Shown: in pieces, positions 33,553 to 43,419 of the stretch
Numbering within the stretch: position 1 is the first letter of the stretch
Layout of the letters: every line of letters begins with the position of its first letter
NCBI RefSeq assembly: GCF_014653695.1
Contig: NZ_BNAR01000010.1
Coordinates: 237,464-301,463 of the forward strand
Length of the DNA: 64,000 nt
Reading direction: 5' to 3'
Source: Lentzea cavernae
Lineage (GTDB): Bacteria; Actinomycetota; Actinomycetes; Mycobacteriales; Pseudonocardiaceae
Translations under genes and position numbers: made by a program
Notes under the pieces: generated by a model
The model's database searches: none
What the model was told of the DNA's origin: nothing
What the model saw: the letters and a program-made list of their open reading frames with translations, nothing else

Positions 33553-34125
33553 CTACAGCGGAAGGAAGGCGTGCTCGGCGCACGCGGAGACCTCGCCGGT
33601 CTCGATATCGTAGAACCAGCCGTGCACGCGCAGCGAGCCCTCGGCGACCTTCTCGGCCACGAACGGGTACGCCAGCAGGACCTCCAGCTGGGTGCGCACG
33701 TGCGCCTGTCCTTCCGGGCGCATCGCCGGGCCGGACGCCTGGCGCGGTTGTCCCGGGCGCAGCCACCCGCGCATCGCGGGCAGGTGGTCGATGCCGCCGC
33801 CGTTCAACGCGCCCACGGCGCCGCAGTGCGAATGGCCGCAGACGACGATCTCGCTGACACCGAGCTGCAGGACGGCGAACTCGATGGTGGCCATCTCGCT
33901 GCTCGGGGCGGTCAGCGAGTAAGGCGGGATGACGTTGCCCGCGGTGCGCAGTTCGAACAACGAACCGGGTTCGGCGCCGGTGATGGCGGCGGTCACGATG
34001 CGCGAATCGGCGCAGGTGATGAACATCGTGCTGGGTTGCTGCCCCGCGGCGAGCTTGCGGCCGAGCGCGCTGGAACGCAATGCGGCGTGTGCGCGGGCAT
34101 GCTGAACAAAGCGATGGAAGTCCAT
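33553..34125 (-). CDS. Beta-class carbonic anhydrase
   Basis: 190 aa, interconverts CO2 and bicarbonate. Zinc ligands C38 (TCADSR), H98 and C101 (CGHSHC) and catalytic D40-R42 dyad are in place. AGGGA precedes the ATG. It is encoded directly before a SulP transporter and after a small secreted protein, so a three-gene bicarbonate operon is likely. Confidence 0.95.
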   Translation of the reverse strand: MDFHRFVQHARAHAALRSSALGRKLAAGQQPSTMFITCADSRIVTAAITGAEPGSLFELRTAGNVIPPYSLTAPSSEMATIEFAVLQLGVSEIVVCGHSHCGAVGALNGGGIDHLPAMRGWLRPGQPRQASGPAMRPEGQAHVRTQLEVLLAYPFVAEKVAEGSLRVHGWFYDIETGEVSACAEHAFLPL

Positions 34126-34185
34126 GGGAATCCCTCACTGCGTAGGAAGAGGTGTTCGGTTTTCGATCCGGGGAGAGAGGACCGA

Positions 34186-34503
34186 TCAGTTGCGGAACAC
34201 CTGCAACGCAGGGGGTGTTCGCCAGACCGCTATCGGTTCGGCGTTGGAGACGAGAACGAGGACACCGGGAACGGCGCGCGGCAGGAACACCGTGACGAAG
34301 GACGGACCGGCCACCCTGGACGTGCGGTCGACGGAGACGACCAGCAGGCGCAGGCGGCTCGTCTCGCGCTCCTCGCGGGGCGCTTCTTCCTTGGGAGCGG
34401 AGGTCTTCGACTTGGGCGGCGGCGCGCCGATCGACGCCGTCGACACGGCCGGTGCGAGCACGGCGCACAGGGCGACGACGACAGCAAGAAGAACGCTGCG
34501 CAT
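34186..34503 (-). CDS. Small secreted hypothetical protein
   Basis: 105 aa. A signal peptide (MRSVLLAVVVALCAVLAPAV, cleavage near STASIG) is followed by a charged linker and a short beta-rich domain (RLRLLVVSVDR, SFVTVFLPRAVPGVLVLVSN). No family recognised. GGGGGTG precedes the ATG; the frame extends to 34608 but would then bury the signal peptide. It lies 60 bases upstream of the carbonic anhydrase gene and is probably co-transcribed. Confidence 0.65.
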   Translation of the reverse strand: MRSVLLAVVVALCAVLAPAVSTASIGAPPPKSKTSAPKEEAPREERETSRLRLLVVSVDRTSRVAGPSFVTVFLPRAVPGVLVLVSNAEPIAVWRTPPALQVFRN

Positions 34504-34893
34504 GCTCACACCCCCGACCGATTGACCTACTGCTATCAGTTTTGCCCGAATTGAACAACTTTTACGATATACGAGACTTGATTCACTCGCATCATGCATC
34601 AGTTTCACCCGAAAGGGTTTCTGTTATCACAGAAAGACAGGTATGCGCAGAGTGATCATCGAGCGCTTGGACTATGCCGAAAGAGTGCGCCCGATCGGCG
34701 ATCCATAGGCAACCAATACGTTCCGTCACCAAAAGCCAAATGAGACCGTGATGGCGCACAGCTTCGCCGTCGCACAATGTGGAATGTGGCGATCGCGACA
34801 CCAATCTGACAGAGGCTACTCGGAGCGCGCGAGATTTTCCCGGAAGTTCACCTGGTCGACAGGATTGAAGTGGGTGAAGTGCGGAACCGGCTC
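34504..34893. other. AT-richer intergenic region with a palindrome
   Basis: About 390 bases with lower GC than the surroundings, especially 34530-34640. TTTCTGT and ACAGAAA form a perfect 7-base inverted repeat around TATC (34618-34635), a plausible operator for the carbonic anhydrase operon. No gene is supported. Confidence 0.5.
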
Positions 34894-35295
34894 CTAGCGC
34901 CGGATTCCGAACTTGTCCTCGACCATCCGCCAGAACGCCGGCACGGCCTCGGCGACGGGGTGCTCCTGGACCTCGTGGCTCCCCTGCCGCCGCCGCTTGC
35001 GCCCGTCGAAGACCAGGACGCAGTGGCCGTCGCGGACGGGGACCAGCGACGAGGGCGACGCCACCCTGATCGTCTCGTGGGGCCAGGTCCTCGCGTCCAG
35101 GGACACCACGACGAGGTCGTGCATAGAGGTGGTCACGCCCAACCGGCCGGCCACTCCACTCGCGAGGACGCTCGCGATGATGTCCCGCATGTGCTGGTGC
35201 GACGCGAAGCCGTCGTGCTCCCGGTGCAGCTCGTCGAACCGCTCCGCCACGTCGGCCCAGCCGGTCCCGCTGAACTCACCCCGCACAGACCCCAT
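34894..35295 (-). CDS. Hypothetical protein
   Basis: 133 aa cytosolic protein with a helical start (WADVAERFDELHREHDGFAS), a beta-rich middle (LVVVSLDARTWPHETIRVAS, HCVLVFDGRKRR) and a helical end (AVPAFWRMVEDKFGIRR). No family recognised. The ATG at 35295 is chosen; a GTG two codons upstream is possible. It is downstream of gltD, separated by a hairpin. Confidence 0.6.
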   Translation of the reverse strand: MGSVRGEFSGTGWADVAERFDELHREHDGFASHQHMRDIIASVLASGVAGRLGVTTSMHDLVVVSLDARTWPHETIRVASPSSLVPVRDGHCVLVFDGRKRRRQGSHEVQEHPVAEAVPAFWRMVEDKFGIRR

Positions 35296-35320
35296 GCTCA
35301 CACGGTAGAGAAAAGGCGAA

Positions 35321-35352
35321 CGCCCCGGTCGACGTCGTTGTCGGCCGGGGCG
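35321..35352 (-). terminator. Terminator after gltBD
   Basis: CGCCCCGG and CCGGGGCG are perfect 8-base arms around a 16-base loop, 32 bases past the gltD stop. Confidence 0.55.
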
Positions 35353-35383
35353 TCATGCTGCTCTCCGCTGTCGGACGCCGTTG

Positions 35384-36889
35384 TCAGACCACAGCGAGCG
35401 GAAGCTGGTTCGGGATGACCGGCGAAGGCAGGCTCGAGGAGCCCGTGAGGAACTTGTCCACGGCGTTCGCCACGGACCGCCCCTCGGCGATCGCCCACAC
35501 CACCAGGGAAGCGCCGCGGTGGGCGTCCCCGCAGACGAACACGCCGGGCGCGGTCGTCTGCCAGTCGGAGCCGCACGAGATCGTGCCGCGCTGCGTCAGC
35601 GAGATGCCCAGGTCGTCCAGGAGCCGCATGTGCTCGACGCCCTCGAAGCCGATCGCCAGCAGCACCATGTCCGCGGGCAGGACCTCGACCTCGTCGGACA
35701 GCGGCACCACCGAGCGGCGGCCGGACGAGTCCCTCTCGACGCGCACCTGCTGCAGCTCGATGAACCGCACGTGGCCGTCCTCGTCGCCCACGAAGCGCTT
35801 GACGGCGACGGTGAAGCGGCGTTCGCCGGCCTCCTCGTGCGCGGGGTACGTGCGCAGGATGTGCGGCCACACGGGCCACGGCGAGCGGTCGTCGTCGCGG
35901 ACGGACGGCGGCATCGGGTACTGGTCGAGCTGCGTCACGGACAGCGCGCCCTCGCGGGTCGCGGTGCCGTAGCAGTCGGCGCCCGTGTCGCCGCCGCCGA
36001 TGACGATGACGTGCTTGCCCTCGGCCGAGAACGAGGACGGGCCGTCGCCCTCGACGGCGCGGTTCGCGGGGACCAGGTGGTCCATCGCGAGGTGCACGCC
36101 CTTGAGCTCACGTCCGGGAGTCGTCTTGTCGTCACGGCCGCGGAGCGCGCCCACGGCGAGCACGACCGAGTCGAACTCGGCCCGCAGCTGCTCGACCGTG
36201 ATGTCGACGCCGACCTCGCAGCCGGTCACGAACTTGGTGCCCTCCTTGCGCAGCTGCGACAGCCTGCGGTCGAGGACCTTCTTCTCCATCTTGAACTCGG
36301 GGATGCCGTAGCGCAGCAGCCCGCCGAGCCGGTCGTCGCGTTCGTAGACCACGACCTCGTGTCCCGCGCGGGTCAGCTGCTGCGCGGCGGCGAGCCCGGC
36401 GGGACCGGAGCCGACGACCGCGACGCGCTTGCCCGAGGACACCGCGGCCTGGGAGGGCTGCACGTAGCCGTTCTCCCACGACACGTCCGCGATGGTCTCC
36501 TCGACCCGCTTGATCGCGACGGCACCGCCCGCGTCGTGCGAGATCGACAGCACGCAGGCCGCCTCACACGGTGCCGGGCACAGACGACCCGTGAACTCCG
36601 GGAAGTTGTTGGTGGCGTGCAGGCGGTCCGAGGCTAGCTCCCAGTCGCCGCGGCGCACCAGGTCGTTCCACTCGGGGATCAGGTTCCCGAGTGGACAGCC
36701 CGCGGTTCCGCTGTGGCAGAAGGGGATGCCGCAGTCCATGCACCGCGTCGCCTGCGTGCGGACGGCCTGGTTGCGCTCGGCCGGCTCCTCGTGCAGGTAG
36801 ACCTCGTTCCAGTCCTGCAAGCGATCCGGCTTCGAGCGCTTCGGAGCGTCGGAGCGGGAGTACTTCATGAAACCCTGTGGATCAGCCAC
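35384..36889 (-). CDS. gltD: Glutamate synthase small subunit
   Basis: About 501 aa. It supplies electrons from NADPH to GltB. N-terminal Cys clusters for 4Fe-4S (CMDCGIPFCHSGTAGCPLGN, and LCPAPCEAACV) precede an FAD site (AVVGSGPAGLAAAQQL) and an NADPH site (VIVIGGGDTGADCYGTA). The GTG start (VADPQGFMKY) has GGAGG upstream and overlaps the end of gltB by eight bases. A longer open frame into gltB is not used. Confidence 0.96.
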   Translation of the reverse strand: MADPQGFMKYSRSDAPKRSKPDRLQDWNEVYLHEEPAERNQAVRTQATRCMDCGIPFCHSGTAGCPLGNLIPEWNDLVRRGDWELASDRLHATNNFPEFTGRLCPAPCEAACVLSISHDAGGAVAIKRVEETIADVSWENGYVQPSQAAVSSGKRVAVVGSGPAGLAAAQQLTRAGHEVVVYERDDRLGGLLRYGIPEFKMEKKVLDRRLSQLRKEGTKFVTGCEVGVDITVEQLRAEFDSVVLAVGALRGRDDKTTPGRELKGVHLAMDHLVPANRAVEGDGPSSFSAEGKHVIVIGGGDTGADCYGTATREGALSVTQLDQYPMPPSVRDDDRSPWPVWPHILRTYPAHEEAGERRFTVAVKRFVGDEDGHVRFIELQQVRVERDSSGRRSVVPLSDEVEVLPADMVLLAIGFEGVEHMRLLDDLGISLTQRGTISCGSDWQTTAPGVFVCGDAHRGASLVVWAIAEGRSVANAVDKFLTGSSSLPSPVIPNQLPLAVV

Positions 36890-39800
36890 GAGACGCCTCC
36901 ATGACAGCCGCGTCAACATCCCGGCCCTCGGCGCGCGCGAGGCGCATGGCCTCGAGAACGCGCTGGTAGTCGCCGGGCATGACCTTCGTGAACGCACCGG
37001 CCCTGCGGGTCCAGTCACCGAGCAGCGACGCGGCGACGGCGGAACCCGTCGCGTTGTGGTGCTTGGTGACGGCGTCCTTGAGCCAACGCAGGTCCTCGGC
37101 GCTGAGGCGCTGCAGATTCACCATCTCCTGGTTCACCGACAGGGGATCCAGGTCGAGCACGTACGCGATGCCACCGGACATGCCGGCCGCGACGTTGCGC
37201 CCGGTCGGCCCGAGCACCACGGCCCGGCCACCGGTCATGTATTCGAACGCGTGGTCGCCCACGCCCTCGGCGACCAGCAGCGCGCCGGAGTTGCGCACGC
37301 AGAAGCGTTCGCCGACCCGCCCGCGCAGGAAGACCTCACCGGCCGTGGCGCCGTAGCCGATCACGTTGCCCGCGATCACCTGCTGCTCGGCGCGGAACGG
37401 CGCGTCGTCGTGCGGCCGGACGATGATCCGCCCGCCGGACAGGCCCTTGCCGACGTAGTCGTTCGCGTCGCCGACCATCTCCAGCGTGATGCCGCGCGGC
37501 AGGAACGCGCCGAGCGACTGGCCGGCCGAGCCGGTCAGCTTCACGTGGATCGTGTCGTCCTCGAGGCCCTCGCCGCCGAAGCGGCGGGTGACCTCGGCGC
37601 CGAGCAACGTGCCGACGGTGCGGTTGACGTTGCGGACCGGCAGTTCGAGGGTGACCTTGTGCGCGTCCTCCAGCGCCGCCTCGGCGAGCTGGATCAGCGT
37701 GCGGTCCAGTGCCTTGTCGAGGCCGTGGTCCTGGTCGCGGATCTTGCGCTTCGCCGTCGGGTACGGGGTCTCCGGCACCTCGAAGACCGGGTCCAGGTTC
37801 AGGCCCGAGGTCTTCCAGTGCTCGATCGCCTCGTCCTTGTCGAGCAGCTCCGCGTGACCGACGGCCTCGTCGATCGTGCGGAAACCGAGCTCGGCCAGGA
37901 TCTCGCGGGCCTCCTGCGCGATGAACTCGAAGAAGTTCACGACGTGGTCGGCCTGACCGGTGTAGCGGGCGCGCAGGTCGGGGTTCTGCGTGGCGACGCC
38001 GACCGGGCACGTGTCCAGGTGGCAGACGCGCATCATCACGCAGCCGGCGACGATCAGGGGTGCCGTGGCGAAGCCGAACTCCTCGGCGCCCAGCAGCGCG
38101 GCGACGACGACGTCGCGACCGGTGCGCATCGCGCCGTCGACCTGGACGGTGATGCGGTCGCGCAGGCCGTTGAGCAGCAACGTCTGCTGGGTCTCGGCGA
38201 GGCCGATCTCCCACGGCGTTCCCGCGTGCTTCAACGAGTTCATCGGCGAGGCGCCGGTACCGCCGTCGTAGCCCGAGATCAGCACGACGTCCGCGTGCGC
38301 CTTCGCCACACCGGCGGCGACGGTGCCGACGCCGATGGACGAGACGAGCTTCACGTGAACCCGCGCCTGCTCGTTCGCGTTTTTAAGATCGTGGATGAGT
38401 TGCGCCAGATCCTCGATCGAGTAGATGTCGTGGTGCGGCGGCGGCGAGATCAGACCGACACCCGGCGTGGAGTGCCGGGTGCGCGCGACCCACGGGTAGA
38501 CCTTGAAGCCGGGCAGCTGGCCGCCCTCGCCGGGCTTCGCGCCCTGCGCCATCTTGATCTGGATGTCCGTGGAGTTCACGAGGTACTCGCTCGTGACGCC
38601 GAACCGTCCACTCGCGACCTGCTTGACCGCCGAGCGACGCTCCGGGTCGTACAGGCGCTCGCGGTCCTCGCCGCCCTCACCGGAGTTCGAACGACCGCCG
38701 AGGCGGTTCATCGCGATGGCCAGGGTCTCGTGCGCCTCCGCCGAGATGGAGCCGTACGACATGGCGCCGGTGTTGAAGCGCTTGACGATCGAGCTGACGG
38801 GCTCGACCTCGTCGATCGGGATCGGTGTGCGGCCCTCGCCCCGGAACTTGAACAGCCCGCGCAGCGTGCCGCCCTGCCGGGAGATGCGCTCGACCTCCGC
38901 CGTGTACTGGCGGAAGACCTCTTCCTTGCGCGTCTTCGTGGCGTGCTGCAGCAGGAACACCGTCTCCGGCGTGAACAGGTGCAGCTCGCCCTCGCGGCGG
39001 TACGAGTACTCGCCACCGACCTCGAGCCGGCGGTGCTCGCGCGCCGTCGGGTTGTCCGGGTGGGCGCGGCGGTGGCGCAGCGCCACCTCCTCGGCGAGCA
39101 CGTCGAGGCCGGCGCCGCCGAGCTTCGACTGCGTGCCGGTGAAGTACTCGTCCAGCAGGTCGTTCGACAGGCCGACGGCCTCGAAGATCTGCGCCGCGGT
39201 GTAGGCGCCGACCGTCGAGATGCCCATCTTCGACATGATCTTCAGGACGCCCTTGACGAGCGCCTTGACGTAGTTGCGGATCGCCTTGTGCGCCGGGACG
39301 CCGGTGATGGCGCCCTGGCTGATCAGGTCCTCGATCGTCTCGAACGCGAGGTACGGGTTCACCGCGGCGGCGCCGTAGCTCAGCAGGGCGGCGACGTGGT
39401 GGACCTCGCGGCAGTCACCGGACTCGACGACGAGGGCGACGCGCAGGCGTTCCTTGGTGCGCACCAGGTGGTGGTGCACCGAGGAGACGAGCAGCAGCGA
39501 CGGGATCGGCGCCATGCGGTGGTCCGAGTCGCGGTCGGACAGCACCAGCGTGCGAGCGCCGTTCGCGATGGCCTCCGACGCCTCGCGGCGCACGCGCTCG
39601 ATCGCGGCCGTCAGCGCCTCGCCGCCACCGTCCACCTCGTACAGTCCGGACAGGACGGTGCACGCGAAGCCCGGCAGGTCGCCGTCGTCGTTGATGTGGA
39701 TGAGCTTGGCGAGCTCGTCGTTGTCGATGACCGGGTAGTCGAGCGTCACGTGGCGGCACGAGACGGGGCCGGGGTCGAGCAGGTTCTGCTCGGGGCCCAT

Positions 39801-41405
39801 CACGCGCTTGACCGACGTGACGATCTCCTCGCGGATCGCGTCCAGCGGCGGGTTCGTGACCTGCGCGAAGTTCTGCACGAAGTAGTCGTAGAGCAGCCGG
39901 GAGCGCTGGCTGAGCGCGGCGACCGGGGTGTCGGTGCCCATCGAGGCAAGCGGTTCCATGCCCATGATCGACATGGGCGTCAGCAGGATCCGCAGCTCCT
40001 CCTCGGTGTAGCCGAAGGTGAGCTGGCGGCGCACGACGGACTCGTGGCTCTGCACGACGTGCTCGCGGTCCGACAGGTCGGCGAGGTCGAGCAGGCCGGC
40101 GTGCAGCCACTCGTCGTAGGGCGACTCCGAGGCCAGCGACGACTTGAACTCCTCGTCGTCGATGATGCGGCCCGCGGTGGTGTCCACGAGGAACATGCGG
40201 CCCGGCTGCAGGCGGCCCTTCGCGACCACCTGGTCGGACGGCACGTCGAGCACACCGGTCTCGGATGCGAGAACAACTCGGCCGTCGGCGGTCTGCCACC
40301 AGCGGGCGGGACGCAGGCCGTTGCGGTCGAGCACCGCGCCGACGAGCTCGCCGTCGGTGAACGTGACACAGGCCGGGCCGTCCCACGGTTCCATCAGCGA
40401 CGCGTGGAACTGGTAGAACGCGCGGCGCTTCGGGTCCATCGTGGCGTGGTTCTCCCACGCCTCCGGGATCATCATCAGCACCGCGTGCGGCAGGCTGCGG
40501 CCGCCGAGGTGCAGCAGCTCCAGCACCTCGTCGAACGACGCCGAGTCCGAGCCGTCCGGGTTGCAGATCGGGAACAGCCGGGCGAGGTCGCCCGGGATGA
40601 GTTCGCTGTCCAGCAATGCCTCGCGGGCGCGCATGCGGTTGCGGTTGCCGCGAACGGTGTTGATCTCACCGTTGTGCGCGACGAACCGGAACGGGTGCGC
40701 GAGCGGCCACGAGGGGAAGGTGTTCGTGGAGAAACGGCTGTGCACCAACGCGATCGCCGTGTAGAGGCGCTCGTCGTGCAGGTCGGGGAAGAACGCCGGC
40801 AGCTGCGCGGTCGTCAGCATTCCCTTGTAGACGATCGTGCGCGCCGACAGCGACGGGAAGTAGACGCTGCCCTCGTGCTCGATCCGCTTGCGCAGGCAGA
40901 AGGCCAGGCGGTCCAGGGCGATCCCGGACTCGTCGCGCGTGCCCTTGACGAACAGCTGCGCGAAGTGCGGCGCCACCGACATCGCGGTCGGGCCGACGTC
41001 CGCCGTCTCCGGGTCGACCGGGACGTCGCGCCAGCCGAGAACCACGAGGCTCTCCTGCTCGGCGATGCGCTCGATCTCCTGCATGGCGGCAGCGCGTTCT
41101 TCGGGTTCGAACGGGAGGAAGGCGATTCCCGCCGCGTACTGCCCGCGCTCGGGCAGGTCGAACTCGACGACGGCACGCAGGAACTCGTCCGGCAGTTGCA
41201 GAAGGATGCCAGCACCGTCGCCCGACGTGGGCTCTGCGCCCGCGGCGCCCCGGTGCTCCAGGTTCGCCAGCGCTGTCAAGGCATCGACGACGATGCCGTG
41301 GGAACGCCTGCCCTGGATGTCGGCCACCATGGCGACACCACAGGCGTCGCGCTCATCAGCCGGGTCGTAGAGACCCTGGGGGCCGGGGATGGCGGAGAAG
41401 ATCAC
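36882..41405 (-). CDS. gltB: Glutamate synthase large subunit
   Basis: 1507 aa, makes two glutamates from glutamine and 2-oxoglutarate with GltD. The N-terminal nucleophile Cys is exposed after removal of the short propeptide (DERDACGVAMV); the glutaminase domain is followed by the central and FMN domains, the 3Fe-4S cluster (CVMMRVCHLDTCPVGVATQN) and the C-terminal beta-helix (GxxxxG repeats). It starts at GTG with AAGGAGG upstream. The opposite strand has an open frame of similar length, which is a codon-bias shadow. Confidence 0.98.
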   Translation of the reverse strand: MIFSAIPGPQGLYDPADERDACGVAMVADIQGRRSHGIVVDALTALANLEHRGAAGAEPTSGDGAGILLQLPDEFLRAVVEFDLPERGQYAAGIAFLPFEPEERAAAMQEIERIAEQESLVVLGWRDVPVDPETADVGPTAMSVAPHFAQLFVKGTRDESGIALDRLAFCLRKRIEHEGSVYFPSLSARTIVYKGMLTTAQLPAFFPDLHDERLYTAIALVHSRFSTNTFPSWPLAHPFRFVAHNGEINTVRGNRNRMRAREALLDSELIPGDLARLFPICNPDGSDSASFDEVLELLHLGGRSLPHAVLMMIPEAWENHATMDPKRRAFYQFHASLMEPWDGPACVTFTDGELVGAVLDRNGLRPARWWQTADGRVVLASETGVLDVPSDQVVAKGRLQPGRMFLVDTTAGRIIDDEEFKSSLASESPYDEWLHAGLLDLADLSDREHVVQSHESVVRRQLTFGYTEEELRILLTPMSIMGMEPLASMGTDTPVAALSQRSRLLYDYFVQNFAQVTNPPLDAIREEIVTSVKRVMGPEQNLLDPGPVSCRHVTLDYPVIDNDELAKLIHINDDGDLPGFACTVLSGLYEVDGGGEALTAAIERVRREASEAIANGARTLVLSDRDSDHRMAPIPSLLLVSSVHHHLVRTKERLRVALVVESGDCREVHHVAALLSYGAAAVNPYLAFETIEDLISQGAITGVPAHKAIRNYVKALVKGVLKIMSKMGISTVGAYTAAQIFEAVGLSNDLLDEYFTGTQSKLGGAGLDVLAEEVALRHRRAHPDNPTAREHRRLEVGGEYSYRREGELHLFTPETVFLLQHATKTRKEEVFRQYTAEVERISRQGGTLRGLFKFRGEGRTPIPIDEVEPVSSIVKRFNTGAMSYGSISAEAHETLAIAMNRLGGRSNSGEGGEDRERLYDPERRSAVKQVASGRFGVTSEYLVNSTDIQIKMAQGAKPGEGGQLPGFKVYPWVARTRHSTPGVGLISPPPHHDIYSIEDLAQLIHDLKNANEQARVHVKLVSSIGVGTVAAGVAKAHADVVLISGYDGGTGASPMNSLKHAGTPWEIGLAETQQTLLLNGLRDRITVQVDGAMRTGRDVVVAALLGAEEFGFATAPLIVAGCVMMRVCHLDTCPVGVATQNPDLRARYTGQADHVVNFFEFIAQEAREILAELGFRTIDEAVGHAELLDKDEAIEHWKTSGLNLDPVFEVPETPYPTAKRKIRDQDHGLDKALDRTLIQLAEAALEDAHKVTLELPVRNVNRTVGTLLGAEVTRRFGGEGLEDDTIHVKLTGSAGQSLGAFLPRGITLEMVGDANDYVGKGLSGGRIIVRPHDDAPFRAEQQVIAGNVIGYGATAGEVFLRGRVGERFCVRNSGALLVAEGVGDHAFEYMTGGRAVVLGPTGRNVAAGMSGGIAYVLDLDPLSVNQEMVNLQRLSAEDLRWLKDAVTKHHNATGSAVAASLLGDWTRRAGAFTKVMPGDYQRVLEAMRLARAEGRDVDAAVMEASRG

Positions 41406-41908
41406 TTCGCAGACCTCCTTCGTCGTCCTCGCTAAAGAACAAAGTCCTCGTGCTCAGACCTCGAACCAACAGGTGGGAGCACGGGACGACGATGGCCCGC
41501 GTGTTGACGCGACTTTAACAGCCGCGAAACCCAGGGACACCCGCCAATGGGTGATCTAGGTCATGGAAGTGTAACGATTCCTGGGTGTGGACCGATATTG
41601 CGGCCAACGTCGGCGTTCGTTACAGCCGGGTAAGCGTAACCGAACGTTCAACCAGGGCCAGCCCGATGAGAGCTGCGCTACAGTCACGATTTGCCACTGG
41701 ATGAGCCGGACGCACCCCCGTTCTCACTGGTCAGACGCCTGCCGTCCCAGTTAGCGGACGCTCACCTCAGTGCAACCCGGTCGTGCGGGCACCGTCCACT
41801 CGGGCAGATCACGACCGTTGGCCACCAAACGAAAACCGAGGCCCCGTTCACCCCGCGCCGCATGCGGGGAGAGCAGGACCTCGGCATTCGTGGAGGTCGG
41901 CGAGGTCG
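41406..41908. other. gltB promoter region
   Basis: About 500 bases. The right half is an unremarkable tail near dctA; the left half should carry the gltB promoter. GTTAC (41620) and GTAAC (41635) form a spaced inverted pair that might belong to a nitrogen regulator, but no convincing GlnR box was recognised. No gene is supported. Confidence 0.4.
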
Positions 41909-41944
41909 CGTGGCCGGAGGCGGGAAGAGTCGCCTCCGGCCACG
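41909..41944 (-). terminator. Terminator of dctA
   Basis: CGTGGCCGGAGGCG and CGCCTCCGGCCACG are perfect 14-base arms around GGAAGAGT, beginning just past the dctA stop. Confidence 0.75.
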
Positions 41945-41950
41945 GACGTC

Positions 41951-43309
41951 TCAGTGAGCCGCGACCGGCTCCTTCTTGTCGTCGTTCTCGCCGGTCTGCT
42001 TGGACAGCAGGTCGTCGACGTCGACGCTGTCGGGGTCGTTCAGCACGCGGGTCAACTGGTCCTTGTCCAGGGCCTTCTGCCAGGCGGCGACCACGAGCGA
42101 CCCGACACCGTTGCCGATCACGTTCGTGATGGCGCGGGCCTCGGACATGAAGCGGTCGATGCCGACGATCAGCGCGATGCCGACGGCGGGGATGGCCGAG
42201 TGGGCCTCGAACGCCTGCAGCGAGGCGGCGAGGGTGACGAGACCGGCACCGGTGACGCCCGCCGCGCCCTTCGACGCGATCAGCATGAAGAGCAGCAGGC
42301 CGATCTGGACGCCGATCGACACGTCGTGACCCGTGGCCTGGGCGATGAAGATCGCGCCCATGGTCAGGTAGATGCAGGTGCCGTCGAGGTTGAACGAGTA
42401 CCCGGTCGGGATCGTGAGGCCGACGACCGACTTCTGGGCGCCCGCCGCCTCCAGCTTGACCATCATGCGCGGCAGCACCGACTCGGAGGACGACGTGCCG
42501 AGGACGATCAGGATCTCGTCCTTGATGTAGCGCAGGAACTTGAAGAGGCTGAAGCCCGCGAACTTCGCCACGAGGCCGAGGACCACGATGACGAACAGGA
42601 TGCAGGTCGCGTAGAACGAGCCCATCAGCCAGAGCAGCTTGCCCAGGACGCTGCCGCCGAACTTGCCGACGGTGTAGGCGATGCCGCCGAAGGCGCCGAT
42701 CGGGGCGACGTACATGACGATCTTGATGATGCCGAACATCACCTTGGAGAGCGTCTCCATCGCGGAGACGACCTTGGCGCCGCGCTCACCCATGCCGGCG
42801 ACCGCGACGGCCACGAGGATGGCGACCACGAGCACCTGGATCAGCTGGCCGTCGGTGAACGCGCTGACGAACGACTTCGGCACCAGGCTCAGGATGAAGC
42901 CGGTGACACCGGTCTCCGCGGTCGAGGCTGACTTCAGCGTCGCGTCGGCCTGGCTCGCGTTGAGCGCGATGTCTCCGCCGTGGTGGCCCGGCTGGACGAG
43001 GTTCACGACGATGAGGCCGATGGCGAGCGCCACCGTGGTCATCGCGGTGAAGTAGAGGATCGTCTTGAGCGCGAGCCCGCCCGCCTTGGCGAGGTTGCCG
43101 AGGCCCGCGATGCCGACGATGATCGTCGCGAAGATGGTCGGCGCGATGACGACCTTGACCAGGTTCACGAACAGGTCGGCGAGCCACTTCATCTCGGACG
43201 CCTGTTTGGGGAACAGGAAGCCGACGGCAGCGCCCAGAACGATGGAGACGAGCACCCAGAAGTAGAGGTGCTTGTAGATCGGTTTGCGCCCTGTGGTCGT
43301 GGTGGCCAC
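41951..43309 (-). CDS. dctA: C4-dicarboxylate:cation symporter
   Basis: 452 aa, DAACS/SDF family importer of succinate, fumarate and malate. The Ser-rich re-entrant loop (LGTSSSESVLPRMM) and the transport motif (TGYSFNLDGTCIYLT) are intact, and the C-terminal part has the conserved GIDRFMSEARAITNVIGN. It starts at GTG with AAGGAGG upstream. It is divergent from a TAXI-type binding protein whose neighbours are a two-component system, so its expression is probably under that system. Confidence 0.94.
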   Translation of the reverse strand: MATTTTGRKPIYKHLYFWVLVSIVLGAAVGFLFPKQASEMKWLADLFVNLVKVVIAPTIFATIIVGIAGLGNLAKAGGLALKTILYFTAMTTVALAIGLIVVNLVQPGHHGGDIALNASQADATLKSASTAETGVTGFILSLVPKSFVSAFTDGQLIQVLVVAILVAVAVAGMGERGAKVVSAMETLSKVMFGIIKIVMYVAPIGAFGGIAYTVGKFGGSVLGKLLWLMGSFYATCILFVIVVLGLVAKFAGFSLFKFLRYIKDEILIVLGTSSSESVLPRMMVKLEAAGAQKSVVGLTIPTGYSFNLDGTCIYLTMGAIFIAQATGHDVSIGVQIGLLLFMLIASKGAAGVTGAGLVTLAASLQAFEAHSAIPAVGIALIVGIDRFMSEARAITNVIGNGVGSLVVAAWQKALDKDQLTRVLNDPDSVDVDDLLSKQTGENDDKKEPVAAH

Positions 43310-43368
43310 TGTTCCTCCTTGAACTACGTGTTGGGGAGAGAGTGAGCCGCGCCACCTGGCCCGACAAG

Positions 43369-43378
43369 CGGACGTCCG
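43369..43378. promoter_or_regulatory. Palindrome in the dctA-TAXI divergent promoter region
   Basis: CGGACGTCCG is a perfect 10-base palindrome midway in the 110-base gap between dctA and the TAXI gene. It may be part of a site for the adjacent response regulator; this is weakly supported. Confidence 0.3.
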
Positions 43379-43419
43379 GAAACTTCAGACAGCCCTGACG
43401 TAACAGCTAGGCTTCATCG

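Noticed and set aside
36867..41435. An open frame of over 1500 codons on the plus strand opposite gltB
   Set aside because: It is the complement of a complete, conserved gltB and its translation is low-complexity (Arg/Val/Asp/Gly-rich) with no domain; a codon-bias shadow.
41600..41660. GTTAC/GTAAC elements upstream of gltB considered as a GlnR box
   Set aside because: Spacing and flanking bases do not match the GlnR consensus well enough.
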